Source of the DNA: JAFAQB01 sp046724555
GTDB lineage: Archaea; Thermoproteota; Nitrososphaeria; Nitrososphaerales; Nitrososphaeraceae
Length of the DNA: 64,000 nt
Assembly: GCA_046724555.1 (NCBI GenBank)
Contig: JBKOWU010000017.1
Location: 1 to 64,000 of the forward strand
Direction: 5' to 3'
Made by a program: the position numbers and the translations under genes. The notes beneath the pieces were generated by a model, which saw only the letters and a list, made by a program, of their open reading frames with translations, had not been told where the DNA came from and ran no database searches. Below are positions 36,257 through 45,207 of the stretch, one piece after another. The first letter of the stretch is position 1. Each line of letters starts with the position of its first letter.

Positions 36257-36280
36257 CCACAGTCAAAACGTTAGCCATTT

Positions 36281-36832
36281 TCATTGAGCGTTGCTTTGCA
36301 TTTTATTTGAGATCGCTACCTGTATCTTGTCAGCTATTTCATTTGTAATTCTTTTTATGATTTCTGGTTCTTTAGTATTCGTTTCTTTGGATATCAGGTC
36401 GTACTCCCATTTGTTTTCTGCTCTTGTTACAGATAGGGTTGATTCGTCTACCTTGTATGTTTTCCTTATGGCAATATGTGAAAAATTCTTTCCCTTCCTA
36501 ATCGCACCATGAAAATGCAATTTGTTACGAGGGATGCAAACAGTGTCTCCAACGTTTTCTAGAAATAATATATCATTATCTTCAATTTTAAATTCTTTTA
36601 TACTATTTCCATTTATTAGGCCGACAACACCTCTGCCATCTGTTACTATGAGTATCTGATCAGATTCATGCGAATGCAGAGTAGTTCGAGCACCATTTTG
36701 AAATGTTACATGATACATCTCTTGCTCAGGTGAATGTTGTTCAGAGAGGACTTCTCTTATTGTAACGGTCCCAGTAAAATAAGCGTCATTAACTTTTTTC
36801 TCTTTGGCAGTATGAATGTTTTCCTTTTCCAT
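36281..36832 (-). CDS. Cupin-domain protein with extended C-terminus
   Basis: The 183-residue protein has one cupin domain (about residues 25-125): HVTFQNGARTTLHSHESDQI with the two-His motif, then VTDGRGVVGL, and second motif VCIPRNKLHFHGA. The C-terminal 60 residues are charged and helical. It is convergent with nreA (25 bp). The metal ligands are retained (HSH, FHGA), so a small-molecule enzyme or sensor is plausible. Confidence 0.8.
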   Translation of the reverse strand: MEKENIHTAKEKKVNDAYFTGTVTIREVLSEQHSPEQEMYHVTFQNGARTTLHSHESDQILIVTDGRGVVGLINGNSIKEFKIEDNDILFLENVGDTVCIPRNKLHFHGAIRKGKNFSHIAIRKTYKVDESTLSVTRAENKWEYDLISKETNTKEPEIIKRITNEIADKIQVAISNKMQSNAQ

Positions 36833-36926
36833 AATGTATTATTACCTTCTATGTAATTAAATAATTATCATCATCATACTTTTGTCAATGTATTCTTTCG
36901 TTACTATTGTAATGTCCAATGCCTAA

Positions 36927-37571
36927 TTATTTTGCCATAATCTTAAATGAATCAATCATCTTTTGTACAGTTGGCAAGTATGTTGTATAGAGAGGCTTCA
37001 GCTCTGTATAGGAAATAGAATAGGCTTTCTTGTCCTTTACTGTCCATATATTCATAGACTGAAAGTGCGCTTGCACGGCAGGATCTTGGCTGAGGAAGGT
37101 GTAGACCATCTTATACGCAGAATCACCTGCTATGCTCGAGTTAGGATTAGATTCAATAATTTGAAAGTCGGGCAAAGACCGTTTCACACTGTCAAGGAGG
37201 CCAGTTACATACTGGCTAGCGGCATCAGCAGATATATTTTGATTTAGACCCTCAACGGACATGCTAACTGTTGCAGGAAATGCGCTAGCGTTATTGTTAT
37301 TGAAGGGAGATATGAAATTAACCCAAAATCTGTTTGCACTAAGCTGTTCAGTTTTTTGCCAACTTGCAGGATATAGGATTTTTATTCCATGTGCAGGATT
37401 TTCGTATGTAATGAAATTGTTATTGTTGTTGTTATTATTAACAATTACACCATTTTTTTGGTGAGCATGGCCCTGGGCTAATGCTAATTGTACGGGGATT
37501 TGAAGAAATAGTGAAAATAGTGAAAGAACGACTAGTGTAGTAATTATCTTCAAATCATATTTGTTGTTCAT
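36927..37571 (-). CDS. Secreted PsbP-like-domain protein with Asn-rich linker
   Basis: The 214-residue protein has a signal peptide (VVLSLFSLFLQIPVQLALAQG, Ala-x-Ala cleavage site), an Asn-repeat linker (NNNNNNNNF), then the PsbP-like domain (HGIKILYPASWQKTEQ; VSMSVEGLNQNISADAASQY; KAYSISYTELKPLYTTYLP; closing IDSFKIM). This is the same architecture as the 33991 protein minus its first domain. Probably lies on the outside of the cell membrane. Confidence 0.7.
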   Translation of the reverse strand: MNNKYDLKIITTLVVLSLFSLFLQIPVQLALAQGHAHQKNGVIVNNNNNNNNFITYENPAHGIKILYPASWQKTEQLSANRFWVNFISPFNNNNASAFPATVSMSVEGLNQNISADAASQYVTGLLDSVKRSLPDFQIIESNPNSSIAGDSAYKMVYTFLSQDPAVQAHFQSMNIWTVKDKKAYSISYTELKPLYTTYLPTVQKMIDSFKIMAK

Positions 37572-38055
37572 CTTGATGTCACCTTTAGCAATCTCCTATT
37601 TATTGATGCTTTATTCTAAATTTTACTCAATATCAACCTTGCCCATTCAAATATAGTCTTATCATCATTTGCTGTTTATTAGTATTAATAGAGTCAAGGC
37701 AAATATGATCAATGAGACCGCTAAATTGAATTATGCACAAAACGAGTGACGCCTGAATCTTAGCTCAATTTTTTGGCATTTATGATAAAAGCTCTGACAA
37801 AGTGACACTCAATATACCATTTAATATCCCATTACGGTATCTTCCTAGCAGTTTCGCCTAACTTTTCGATTTATGATTGCTCAATTCAACCGTATGCTGT
37901 ACAATACAACATACCACAACAATTTAGGGCGAAAGGTTTGGAAAACTGCAAACGCATAGTCTAGTCTTTTATTTACTTATTTATCATTGATAAAATAAAA
38001 ATATAAATAAATAAAAAATTCTTCAATTAACGACAAAAACCAACATTTTAAAAAA
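37572..38055. other. Intergenic with A+T-rich inverted repeats
   Basis: The right part (about 37968-38020) consists of TTATTT-type runs and an imperfect inverted repeat around TTATTTATCATTGATAAAATAA. It lies immediately downstream of the minus-strand gene at 38056 and so is probably its terminator. No gene or tRNA is seen in the remainder. Confidence 0.4.
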
Positions 38056-38355
38056 TTAAATTGGATTCATTTTATCAATAAGTCTAGCATTGACAATTTG
38101 TCCATCTCTGTCGTGTACTAACAAGTCTACAGTATACTGGACGTTATTTTGTAGAAATGTGACTTGAACATCCCAAGCGTCTCTCTTGTCTTCGTTAGGC
38201 AATCCGCCCTGGGCTACAATTTGTCCTGTAGAATATGGCAGCATTTCCCTTATTTTAAAATCCTTTATTTCCTTTCCGTCCTTTCCATATAGTACCTCGA
38301 TTGCCTTCCTAGCAAATTCTTCAACGTTATTGCTTGTCGTATTTGATGTTGACAT
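38056..38355 (-). CDS. Uncharacterised 99-residue protein
   Basis: The product has an N-terminal Ser/Thr/Asn tail, a helix (EEFARKAIEVLYGKD), a Gly-rich turn and two strands in the second half (AWDVQVTFLQNNVQYTVDLL, then GQIVNARLIDKM). The helix-then-sheet plan vaguely recalls GvpO or PepSY-like folds, but the resemblance is weak and no identification is made. The gene is divergent from the thermosome gene across about 115 bp. Confidence 0.5.
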   Translation of the reverse strand: MSTSNTTSNNVEEFARKAIEVLYGKDGKEIKDFKIREMLPYSTGQIVAQGGLPNEDKRDAWDVQVTFLQNNVQYTVDLLVHDRDGQIVNARLIDKMNPI

Positions 38356-38470
38356 AATACGTCGCGTCTTATTCTGTGCTTAAGTATAAAAATATTTGTT
38401 ATTGTTGTCAAAATTCGAGAGGCCGGTTGAAATATTAGTACGGTGCTCAGTCTAATAATACCAAAAAATC

Positions 38471-40180
38471 ATGGCTTCTGCGGAGCAAATACTGCGTGAC
38501 GGAGCAACAAGAACACAAGGGGAGCAAGCTCGTAGATACAATTTTCTTGCAGCTAGACTAATCGCAGATCTTATCAAAAGTTCTTTTGGTCCACGTGGTT
38601 TAGAAAAAATATTTATCGACATTTTGGGAGAAGTTACCTTAACAAAGGATGGAGCAACTCTCTTGCGTAAAATAGACGTTGAACATCCTGCCGCCAAAGT
38701 AATAATAGAAGCATCAAACGCTGTAGATAACGAAGTTGGTGATGGTACTACATCCGTAGTAATTTTGGCAGGAGCTCTTATCGAAAAAGCAGAGGAGTTG
38801 CTAGATTTGAACATTGGTCCTTCTATAATTGCTGATGGATATCTTGAAGGTCTACAAGCGTCGCTAAGAATCCTAGACGGAATATCAAAGACAATAAAAA
38901 ATACTGACAGACTAGCCATGGAAGCACTTGTAAATACTTGTCTGGAATCAAAAGCAATATCTTATATTGCGGATAAAAAAAGTTTGATTACAAGGTGTAT
39001 AGTCGATGCTGTACGCCTTGTTGCAGACTTTTCGAATAGCAAAATGGAAATTAATGATATAAAAATTGAAGAAAAAATTGGCAACACCTCTGATATGGAG
39101 CTTATTGAAGGTGTAGTTCTTGATAAGACGATAGACAATTCTGCAATGGCCAGGGTTACCAATAATGCCAAAATACTTCTAATAAACGAAGAACTTGAAC
39201 GTAAAAGGACAAAAGCAGAAGCAGAGATCCAAATTAGTTCGCCTGACCAACTGAGTTTGTATTTTGATAATGAGTCGTTGGCTATTAGATTGAAGGTTGA
39301 GAATATTATAAATTCAGGAGCCAACGTCGTAATTTCACAACGAGGAATAGGTAATTTAGCACAATCTCATTTAACCAATGCAGGAATTGTTTCGGTCAGA
39401 AGGGTAAAAGAGATTGATATGCTATGGATTGAAAAGTCTACTGGCGCCAAGACAATCAACGATCTGAGTAATATAGCAAAAAGCGATCTTGGATTTGCTG
39501 GTATTGTCTCAGAAAAAATTATCGGAGATGACAAGATGGTATTTATCGAAGAATGCAAGAACCCCAAATCTGTAACGCTCTTACTTCGAGCCAATTCAAA
39601 AAGACTCTTAGACGAGTACCATCGATCTGTTTTGGATGGAATATCAGTGCTAAATGATTTTATTGCAAAGCCAACAGTTGTTGCAGGTGGTGGATCGGCC
39701 GAGGCCATTATTGCATCTAGGATGAGACGAAATGCATATTCGATCGGCAGTAGAAAGCAAATTGTACTTCTGAAGTTTGCTGATGCTCTCGAAGAAATTC
39801 CTTTGACTATTGCAAGAAATGCAGGTATGAATGAAATAGATACTCTTACACAACTTAGACTAAAATATGCTGATAAGGTCCCCTCTAAAAATTATAAGTT
39901 AAATTGGTATGGGGTTAACCCAATAGAACGGAAAATAGAGGAAATGCTGTCCAATAAGATCATTGAACCATCCATTGTAAAAGAACAAGTCCTGAAGACA
40001 GCAGTAGAAGTTACCAATCTTTTGGTTCGTGTAGATGATGTTTTGATGGCAAAGCCTACTATGCAAACTCACACTCACGATGATGGTACGAGGCATTCGC
40101 ATGCTGGAGGCGACAAGAAGCATGATCATTATTTCGATAGGTTAGGAAAAAAACAACGTCCTATGCATCACTATTATTAG
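38471..40180 (+). CDS. Thermosome subunit (group II chaperonin) with His-rich C-terminal tail
   Basis: The 569-residue protein follows the Cpn60/TCP-1 plan. The ATP-binding equatorial part has FGPRGLEKIFIDILGEVTLT and VDNEVGDGTTSVVILAGAL with the catalytic GDGTT; the apical domain is in the middle; VAGGGSAEAIIAS and FADALEEIPLTIARNAG close the ring-forming part. It should fold proteins in an ATP-driven double ring. The usual GGM-rich tail is replaced by an unusual His/Asp-rich one (HTHDDGTRHSHAGG, then KHDHYFD and PMHHYY). A conserved Asn before DGAT is Lys here (TKDGATLL). Single gene; paired hairpins follow. Confidence 0.9.
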   Translation: MASAEQILRDGATRTQGEQARRYNFLAARLIADLIKSSFGPRGLEKIFIDILGEVTLTKDGATLLRKIDVEHPAAKVIIEASNAVDNEVGDGTTSVVILAGALIEKAEELLDLNIGPSIIADGYLEGLQASLRILDGISKTIKNTDRLAMEALVNTCLESKAISYIADKKSLITRCIVDAVRLVADFSNSKMEINDIKIEEKIGNTSDMELIEGVVLDKTIDNSAMARVTNNAKILLINEELERKRTKAEAEIQISSPDQLSLYFDNESLAIRLKVENIINSGANVVISQRGIGNLAQSHLTNAGIVSVRRVKEIDMLWIEKSTGAKTINDLSNIAKSDLGFAGIVSEKIIGDDKMVFIEECKNPKSVTLLLRANSKRLLDEYHRSVLDGISVLNDFIAKPTVVAGGGSAEAIIASRMRRNAYSIGSRKQIVLLKFADALEEIPLTIARNAGMNEIDTLTQLRLKYADKVPSKNYKLNWYGVNPIERKIEEMLSNKIIEPSIVKEQVLKTAVEVTNLLVRVDDVLMAKPTMQTHTHDDGTRHSHAGGDKKHDHYFDRLGKKQRPMHHYY

Positions 40181-40229
40181 TTATCTCAGCTTAACACTAA
40201 GCCATGATAACAATGATAGTACTACTCCA

Positions 40230-40292
40230 TACTGATAGTGTCACAGTCAGTATAGCTGCTATCGTAGTTATCAGCTGTTATTATGATAACTA
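40230..40292 (+). terminator. Paired hairpins downstream of the thermosome gene
   Basis: TACTGA (40230-40235) pairs with TCAGTA (40247-40252). A second stem TAGTTATCA (40265-40273) pairs with TGATAACTA (40284-40292). The pair lies 50-112 bp after the thermosome stop and before the end of the convergent UreA-like gene, so it may terminate transcription in both directions. Confidence 0.45.
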
Positions 40293-40409
40293 TTACTGTA
40301 GTCCAGATAGAAAAAGAAGAGGACAAGTTGCAAATGTCGTACTATGCATTTACGGTTTTACCAACTGAAGGTTTCTTCTTCGGTTGTTCTTTATCTTGTG
40401 TGTATTTTA

Positions 40410-40814
40410 TCAGCCTTGTGGTAATAATACGTATTTGCATGGAGGGAAAGGACAATCAATATTTATCATCTCTTTTCGCACACTGTTATTATTATTATCA
40501 ATTCTTATTTCAAACGTAATCTTCTTTAGACATTCTGGTACTCCTATCATAACCTGATCGACTGAGAGGACTTTTCTAGCATTACCTTTAATGCTTTTTA
40601 TTGGTTTGTTGGCACGCAACTGCTCAACTACGTATGCCAAGTAAATCATCAGACACTCATGAATGTTAATTCTAAGATTTTTAGAAAGCCTTTGCCTAAT
40701 CATTTCTATAGCTTCAAAAAATATTGATTCATCAGATTCGTCAGCATATTCAAAATGTCTTGTAAAAGGAGGGATATCGTCCTCTCCTTTGATTAGTGCT
40801 TTAACATAGATCAT
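40410..40814 (-). CDS. Urease gamma subunit-like protein (UreA homologue) paired with a ureohydrolase
   Basis: The 134-residue protein aligns by eye with UreA. The segments IFFEAIEMIRQRLSKNLRIN, IHECLMIYLAYVVEQL and VLSVDQVMIGVPECL match the UreA helix, 'LNYPE' region and 'TREQVMEGVPEM' motif, ending with NIDCPFP where UreA has VHNPI. About 30 extra N-terminal residues (KALIKGEDDIPPFTRHF) precede the homology. UreB and UreC are not present, so it is not a urease. It overlaps the next gene by 4 bp and must be co-translated with it. It may be a scaffold or chaperone-like partner of that enzyme. Confidence 0.7.
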   Translation of the reverse strand: MIYVKALIKGEDDIPPFTRHFEYADESDESIFFEAIEMIRQRLSKNLRINIHECLMIYLAYVVEQLRANKPIKSIKGNARKVLSVDQVMIGVPECLKKITFEIRIDNNNNSVRKEMINIDCPFPPCKYVLLPQG

Positions 40815-41932
40815 TTTTGTCTTTTGGGCGGCTTGGCTTTCGGACCTTTACCAAAGTCGTAAGTATGTCCTGTTCCTCTGTAAAATTTGGGTCTTACAGG
40901 CTTGCCCTCCATTTGTCCCTTCTTTGTTAAAGACAGTCCGGCCAACAACTCAATAATGAGTCTATTAGCTAACCCTGAGGTGATTCCACCGTTGTAAGAA
41001 TTTTGATCGCTAACATCGTAGTTCGGTGCAACTTCGACAAGATCGAAAGCAAATCTATCAGGATCGAATGATGTAGACAGCAGTCGCATTAATTTCATTC
41101 CTTCTCTAGAAGTTAATCCATTTGGCTCCGGCTCACCTGTACCAGGGGCATATGCAGGATCAAAGGTGTCTATATCCCAACTTATATAAACTGCATCCAC
41201 ATTGTCATTTGCCCGGTCCGCAGCTTCCTTTGCAATTTGGTCAATTCCTAATTCCTCTACGTCAAGCATAGTGAACCACTGGAAGTCCTGATCTGCCATC
41301 CATTTGTACAAATCTGGACCCGGCCAATAGCCACGTGGGCCAATGAGTGTATAATTTTTGCCCTTAAGACAACCCAACTCCATAATCCTTCGAATATGAG
41401 CACCATGATCGTATTTGAAACCACACAATCCTTGCGGAGCACAATCGGCATGAGTGTCAATATGTATCATCCCAATATTCTTATACTTTTTAGCAAATGC
41501 TCTAACATTTGCGAATGTAATAGAATGATCGCCGCCAAGCATAACTGGAATGCCGTCAATATCAAGCACCTCTTTTACTTTTTTTGTCATTCTGGTGTGG
41601 GATTCTATAACATCACCCGGAGATACGACTACATCTCCATAATCAACGGTCCGAAAAACTCCGAACGGATCCACACCGGTTTCAATATTAAAGTGCTCAT
41701 AGGGTGGAGAGGGCACCGTTGATGCTGCTCTTATTGCTCTTGGCCCATATCTTGCTCCGGGACGAATAGTAGTACCAAAGTCAAATGGCTCGCCAATTAC
41801 AGCCACGTCTGGTTTAACTCTCTTTAATTCTTCAACGGTTCTAAGCCATGGTAATTTAAGAAATGTTGGTATGCCTACGAAAATCGGTTCGTCGTTGCTT
41901 TTATAAGAATCACCATAAAATTCCATTCCCAT
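40811..41932 (-). CDS. Ureohydrolase (agmatinase/guanidinase-family) enzyme
   Basis: The 373-residue enzyme has all binuclear metal motifs of the arginase family: LGGDHSITF, IHIDTHADC and SWDIDTFDPAYAPGTGEPEP, plus the TTIRPGARYGPRAIR loop. It is longer than bacterial agmatinases (about 300), with a 35-residue N-terminal extension (GIPTFLKLPWLRTVEELKR) and an insert around IGPRGYWPGPDLYKWM. Long members of this family include Ni-dependent guanidine hydrolase as well as agmatinases and guanidinobutyrases. The product would be urea or, for guanidine, urea and ammonia. The UreA-like gene follows with a 4-bp overlap; a transporter is divergent. Confidence 0.85.
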   Translation of the reverse strand: MGMEFYGDSYKSNDEPIFVGIPTFLKLPWLRTVEELKRVKPDVAVIGEPFDFGTTIRPGARYGPRAIRAASTVPSPPYEHFNIETGVDPFGVFRTVDYGDVVVSPGDVIESHTRMTKKVKEVLDIDGIPVMLGGDHSITFANVRAFAKKYKNIGMIHIDTHADCAPQGLCGFKYDHGAHIRRIMELGCLKGKNYTLIGPRGYWPGPDLYKWMADQDFQWFTMLDVEELGIDQIAKEAADRANDNVDAVYISWDIDTFDPAYAPGTGEPEPNGLTSREGMKLMRLLSTSFDPDRFAFDLVEVAPNYDVSDQNSYNGGITSGLANRLIIELLAGLSLTKKGQMEGKPVRPKFYRGTGHTYDFGKGPKAKPPKRQK

Positions 41933-41982
41933 AGTATATCTACTCTAATTAAAGATAACACGTGTTTCTTAAATATTGCTAG

Positions 41983-41999
41983 GTAATTTACGTTTTCTA
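41983..41999 (+). promoter_or_regulatory. Direct-repeat motif copy 1 (candidate operator, ureohydrolase side)
   Basis: GTAATTTACGTTTTCTA. It lies directly upstream of a TATA-like ATATTTAAG (read on the minus strand, 41967-41977) that would serve the ureohydrolase gene. It differs from copy 3 at one base. Confidence 0.5.
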
Positions 42000-42055
42000 G
42001 GAAGCAAATTTGGTGTATTATTTCCTCGTAAACACATTGTAAAAATCTGATTAAG

Positions 42056-42070
42056 GTAATTTACATTTTG
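42056..42070 (+). promoter_or_regulatory. Direct-repeat motif copy 2 (middle of the divergent region)
   Basis: GTAATTTACATTTTG, matching the first 14 bases of copy 3. Same orientation as the other copies. Confidence 0.45.
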
Positions 42071-42261
42071 TTGTATAGAATTGGTAGATAAAAAAATTGC
42101 AATAAAATGAATTGCTATGTACTAACTCCTAGAGTTTTTCTTTTCAAAATTCCAATTGTAACCTGGGATTATCTGGATACGAGAGTCCATAAGGTAATCA
42201 TTATTTTTGGAGCTTGAATGAACATGTGTAAACTACGCATACTTTTTTTACCTTTCAATAC

Positions 42262-42278
42262 GTAATTTACATTTTCTA
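42262..42278 (+). promoter_or_regulatory. Direct-repeat motif copy 3 (candidate operator, transporter side)
   Basis: GTAATTTACATTTTCTA. It ends about 10 bp before a TATA-like TTAATAAT (42288-42295), which in turn lies 25-30 bp before the TTG start of the symporter. This is the classic place for an archaeal activator site. Confidence 0.5.
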
Positions 42279-42319
42279 TCTTAAACCTTAATAATTAGCC
42301 AATATATATACACGCGACA

Positions 42320-43840
42320 TTGGCTGGGCTAGATGGCTATGGGATAGCCGTTATTGCATTTTTAGCACTTTCGCTTATTGTAGGAACGTTAACATCTAGA
42401 CTAGTGAAAAAAAGTAGCAAAAGATACATGATAGCAGGAAAGAGTCTTCCACTTTTCTTTGTTGGAACTATGCTAGCAGCTCAGTCAATTGACGGAAATT
42501 CATCCTTAGGCAATGTCTCGCTTGTTTATCAGTTTGGTTTTTGGGCGGGGGCAGCAATTCCTATTGGACTAGGGATATGTCTCGTACTTACAGGTACTAT
42601 CTATGCAAACAAATTAAACAAAATGGCTATGCTTACGTTACCAGACTTTTATTATAGAAGATATGGAAATGGTGCGGAAGGTATTTCGGCGGTCCTGATG
42701 ATGATAAGTTTTATTGTCCTCGTTGCAGGGAACTTTGCTGCATCAGGTTTTATTCTCTCATCCGTTTTTCATATTGATTTTATCTGGGCAATGCTTATAG
42801 CGGCTATAGTTGTATTAATTTACACATACGCAGGAGGTCTTTTCTCCTCTGCATACACTGATATCTTCCAGATCTATCTTGCAATTGGTGCGTTTTGGGC
42901 TGCCTTTATTTTCTTTGCAGGTGGTTTCTCTGGTGTTAATTTTGGCACGATACTTGGAAGTGCTCCTCCAGGATATTTGGATCTATCTGGTTTGACTAAC
43001 ATTGGGAATGGGGCACTCACTAATTGGGCGTCAATAATGGCATTGGGGTTAGGAGATATTGTCGCATTGGATTTTATGGAACGAGTCTTTGCTGCAAAAG
43101 ATGGAAAGACTGCAAAGCGAGGTGCATTAATGGGTGCTGGTTTAACATTTCTAACTGTAATCCCAACGAGTATGATGGGAATAGTCGCGTTATATCTGTT
43201 GCCTAAATTAGCCGATCCCTTTACAGCGTACCCAGACCTGGCCATTAATCACGTGCCTTTTCCTATCGGTGCAGCCTTGCTGATGGGGGTCCTCGGCGCT
43301 TCCATGTCCACAGCAAATGGAGGTCTGCTTGCCATATCCAGTGTAATGTCGAGGAATGTAATACAACGAGACATACTCCGGAGAATGCTAAAAAAACCCG
43401 GGCTAGACGACAGGAGGTTGCTGCTTACAACTCGTCTGTTCTCTATACCTATGATGATAGCAGCTTTTGTTCTGGGTTATATTATACCTCAACCTGGCGT
43501 TTACCTCATTTTAGCTTTTGATATTGTGTTTGCCGGTGCCTGGGCCCCTTTAACCTTAGGTTTGTTCTGGAAGAAGGCAAACATGCCTGCTGCGCTGGCA
43601 TCGCTGATAGTCGGATCAGCTATAAGACTACTCATGTTCTTTATCATACCTTCAGGGCTAGCGGGGTTGGATACAATGATACCGCCAGTAATATCTACTG
43701 CACTGTTTATAGGGGTAGCACTTGCGACTCAAAATAAATATCCTGGTAGGCCAGGTGTAATTAATTACGTCCCTCCAGAAGAAGATGTAATCAGAGGACA
43801 AGACCTTAAAGGATATGCAGATAATAGAGCATATAAATAG
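42320..43840 (+). CDS. Sodium:solute symporter (SSS family)
   Basis: The 506-residue protein has about 13 hydrophobic segments in the LeuT-like SSS arrangement. The family motif DIFQIYLAIGAFWAAFIFFAGG and the N-terminal GKSLPLFFVGTMLAAQSIDG are present. Close relatives carry urea (DUR3), proline, pantothenate or other solutes; substrate cannot be read directly. The divergent ureohydrolase/UreA-like pair and shared repeats suggest a nitrogenous solute such as guanidine, agmatine or urea. Start: TTG 42320; a TATA-like box 25-30 bp upstream fits a leaderless mRNA. Confidence 0.85.
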   Translation: MAGLDGYGIAVIAFLALSLIVGTLTSRLVKKSSKRYMIAGKSLPLFFVGTMLAAQSIDGNSSLGNVSLVYQFGFWAGAAIPIGLGICLVLTGTIYANKLNKMAMLTLPDFYYRRYGNGAEGISAVLMMISFIVLVAGNFAASGFILSSVFHIDFIWAMLIAAIVVLIYTYAGGLFSSAYTDIFQIYLAIGAFWAAFIFFAGGFSGVNFGTILGSAPPGYLDLSGLTNIGNGALTNWASIMALGLGDIVALDFMERVFAAKDGKTAKRGALMGAGLTFLTVIPTSMMGIVALYLLPKLADPFTAYPDLAINHVPFPIGAALLMGVLGASMSTANGGLLAISSVMSRNVIQRDILRRMLKKPGLDDRRLLLTTRLFSIPMMIAAFVLGYIIPQPGVYLILAFDIVFAGAWAPLTLGLFWKKANMPAALASLIVGSAIRLLMFFIIPSGLAGLDTMIPPVISTALFIGVALATQNKYPGRPGVINYVPPEEDVIRGQDLKGYADNRAYK

Positions 43841-43951
43841 TAAGTTAATGAAGATCTCATCTTGCATTTAAAAAAACTAAATAACAATACTCGTAACGAC
43901 AAACTCTATGCCAACTAGGGGGTATTCTACGATTGGCCTTTCTTACAAGCC

Positions 43952-44128
43952 ATGAATGAGATAAAGCGTGGTTATTACGAAGTTGGAATATATAATGTAA
44001 AGTTAGACTTTTCAGGACAATATACATCATTGACTCCGAGATCAGACGTAAAGACATGGCTAGAGGATAATCATAAGAAATTGGCAGGTGAATATGAGGG
44101 AAAATATAAAATAAGAAGTTTCGCGTAG
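43952..44128 (+). CDS. 58-residue basic protein, function unknown
   Basis: The frame opens MNEIKRGYYEVGIYNVKLDF and continues with alternating polar and hydrophobic residues (SDVKTWLEDNHKKLAGEYEG) to a short basic end. The balanced charge pattern is unlike random A+T-rich translation. It lies 110 bp after the symporter in the same direction. No family is recognised. Confidence 0.4.
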   Translation: MNEIKRGYYEVGIYNVKLDFSGQYTSLTPRSDVKTWLEDNHKKLAGEYEGKYKIRSFA

Positions 44129-44143
44129 TTTGCGTGAGTATTC

Positions 44144-44254
44144 ATGCTCAATATGTTTGAATCCAAGCCTGCTACTCGAAATTATGTTATCCAACTAAAA
44201 GAATCTGATTTCCATTGGCTTGAAGATGAGTATAAAAAGAGGAAACAACAATAG
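44144..44254 (+). CDS. 36-residue small protein, function unknown
   Basis: The frame starts at ATG 44144 and encodes a mostly helical peptide (NYVIQLKESDFHWLEDEYKK) with a basic end. It follows the 58-residue ORF by 15 bp. Real coding is plausible from charge and amphipathicity but unproven. Confidence 0.3.
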   Translation: MLNMFESKPATRNYVIQLKESDFHWLEDEYKKRKQQ

Positions 44255-44458
44255 AAGGGACTTAATTATGTTTGTTAGTTCAAACAATTCGCCAGTATTT
44301 TTTGAAAAGAGTTATTAGAAAGGATTAATACAGCAAAAAAAATTCTGACTTTGTAGCGTTATTGATGCTTGTTATTACTCAAAATGAAATATCAAAAATA
44401 TCTTTGTATTATACATCTGATTAGTATGCTATATATGTTTGATATCAATAAGAGTATT

Positions 44459-44950
44459 TTAACGCATTACTAGAACAGGGCATTTGGAATTCTTAACTAC
44501 TCCGTCGGCTACACTCCCACCAATTATCAAGTATTTTTTAGATAAATCTCCTCCACCGATGACAATAATATCAACATCGTTTTTGTTAGCATATTGAGTT
44601 ATATCTTTGACCACCGACCTCCCATGTGAATATATTATCTCACCTTTCATATTTACGCCTCTTTTCTTGGCTTCTTCTTCCACTGGTCTCATTACTTGTT
44701 CCGCGGAATCCTTCTTTGTTTTTCTGAATCCTTCAACCATCTTCACATCTCCATATTTTGCCCGTAGAGCTATAGCACCTCCTCCTTTTACATCCTCCAC
44801 AATATGGAGTACAACTAATTCCTTAGCGTTCTCTATCTCTGCAAGATGTATAGCGTAATTGGCTGCTTTCCTAGATAGTGAAGTCGTATCAATAGGAACA
44901 AGTATCTTGTCAATAGACAGAAGTGTTGTATTATTGCCGTTCTTGTTCAT
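44459..44950 (-). CDS. Universal stress protein (UspA family)
   Basis: The 163-residue protein shows the USP fold: ILVPIDTTSLSRKAANYAIH at the start, LVVLHIVED, and the ATP-binding signature near the end, VDIIVIGGGDLSKKYLIIGG followed by SVADGVVKNSKCPVLVM. The typical Gx2Gx9G(S/T) motif is recognisable, with GGGDLSKKYLIIGGSV in place of GSRGRSG. An insert after VEDVKGGGAIAL is longer than usual. Nucleotide binding and stress signalling are family-level inferences. See the relative at 47885. Confidence 0.85.
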   Translation of the reverse strand: MNKNGNNTTLLSIDKILVPIDTTSLSRKAANYAIHLAEIENAKELVVLHIVEDVKGGGAIALRAKYGDVKMVEGFRKTKKDSAEQVMRPVEEEAKKRGVNMKGEIIYSHGRSVVKDITQYANKNDVDIIVIGGGDLSKKYLIIGGSVADGVVKNSKCPVLVMR

Positions 44951-45207
44951 TTATGTATGTTCCTGTATAATAACCCAAGTTTATAAAAAGTTTCATGCTT
45001 TCAAAAACGCACACATATTCATAATATCGAAATATGCAGGCTATCAGTTATATTCTCACTCTGCTCAGAATAACTATTGAAAGATACTACTTTAAGGATT
45101 ATTGGGTAGTCATATATGTTGAATCTATCCTATCCACTTTGCTTATGAGCATAATTCCGTGCTGGACAAGTTAAGAAAAATCTGCTCATGAGTATTATTC
45201 GTTCATT

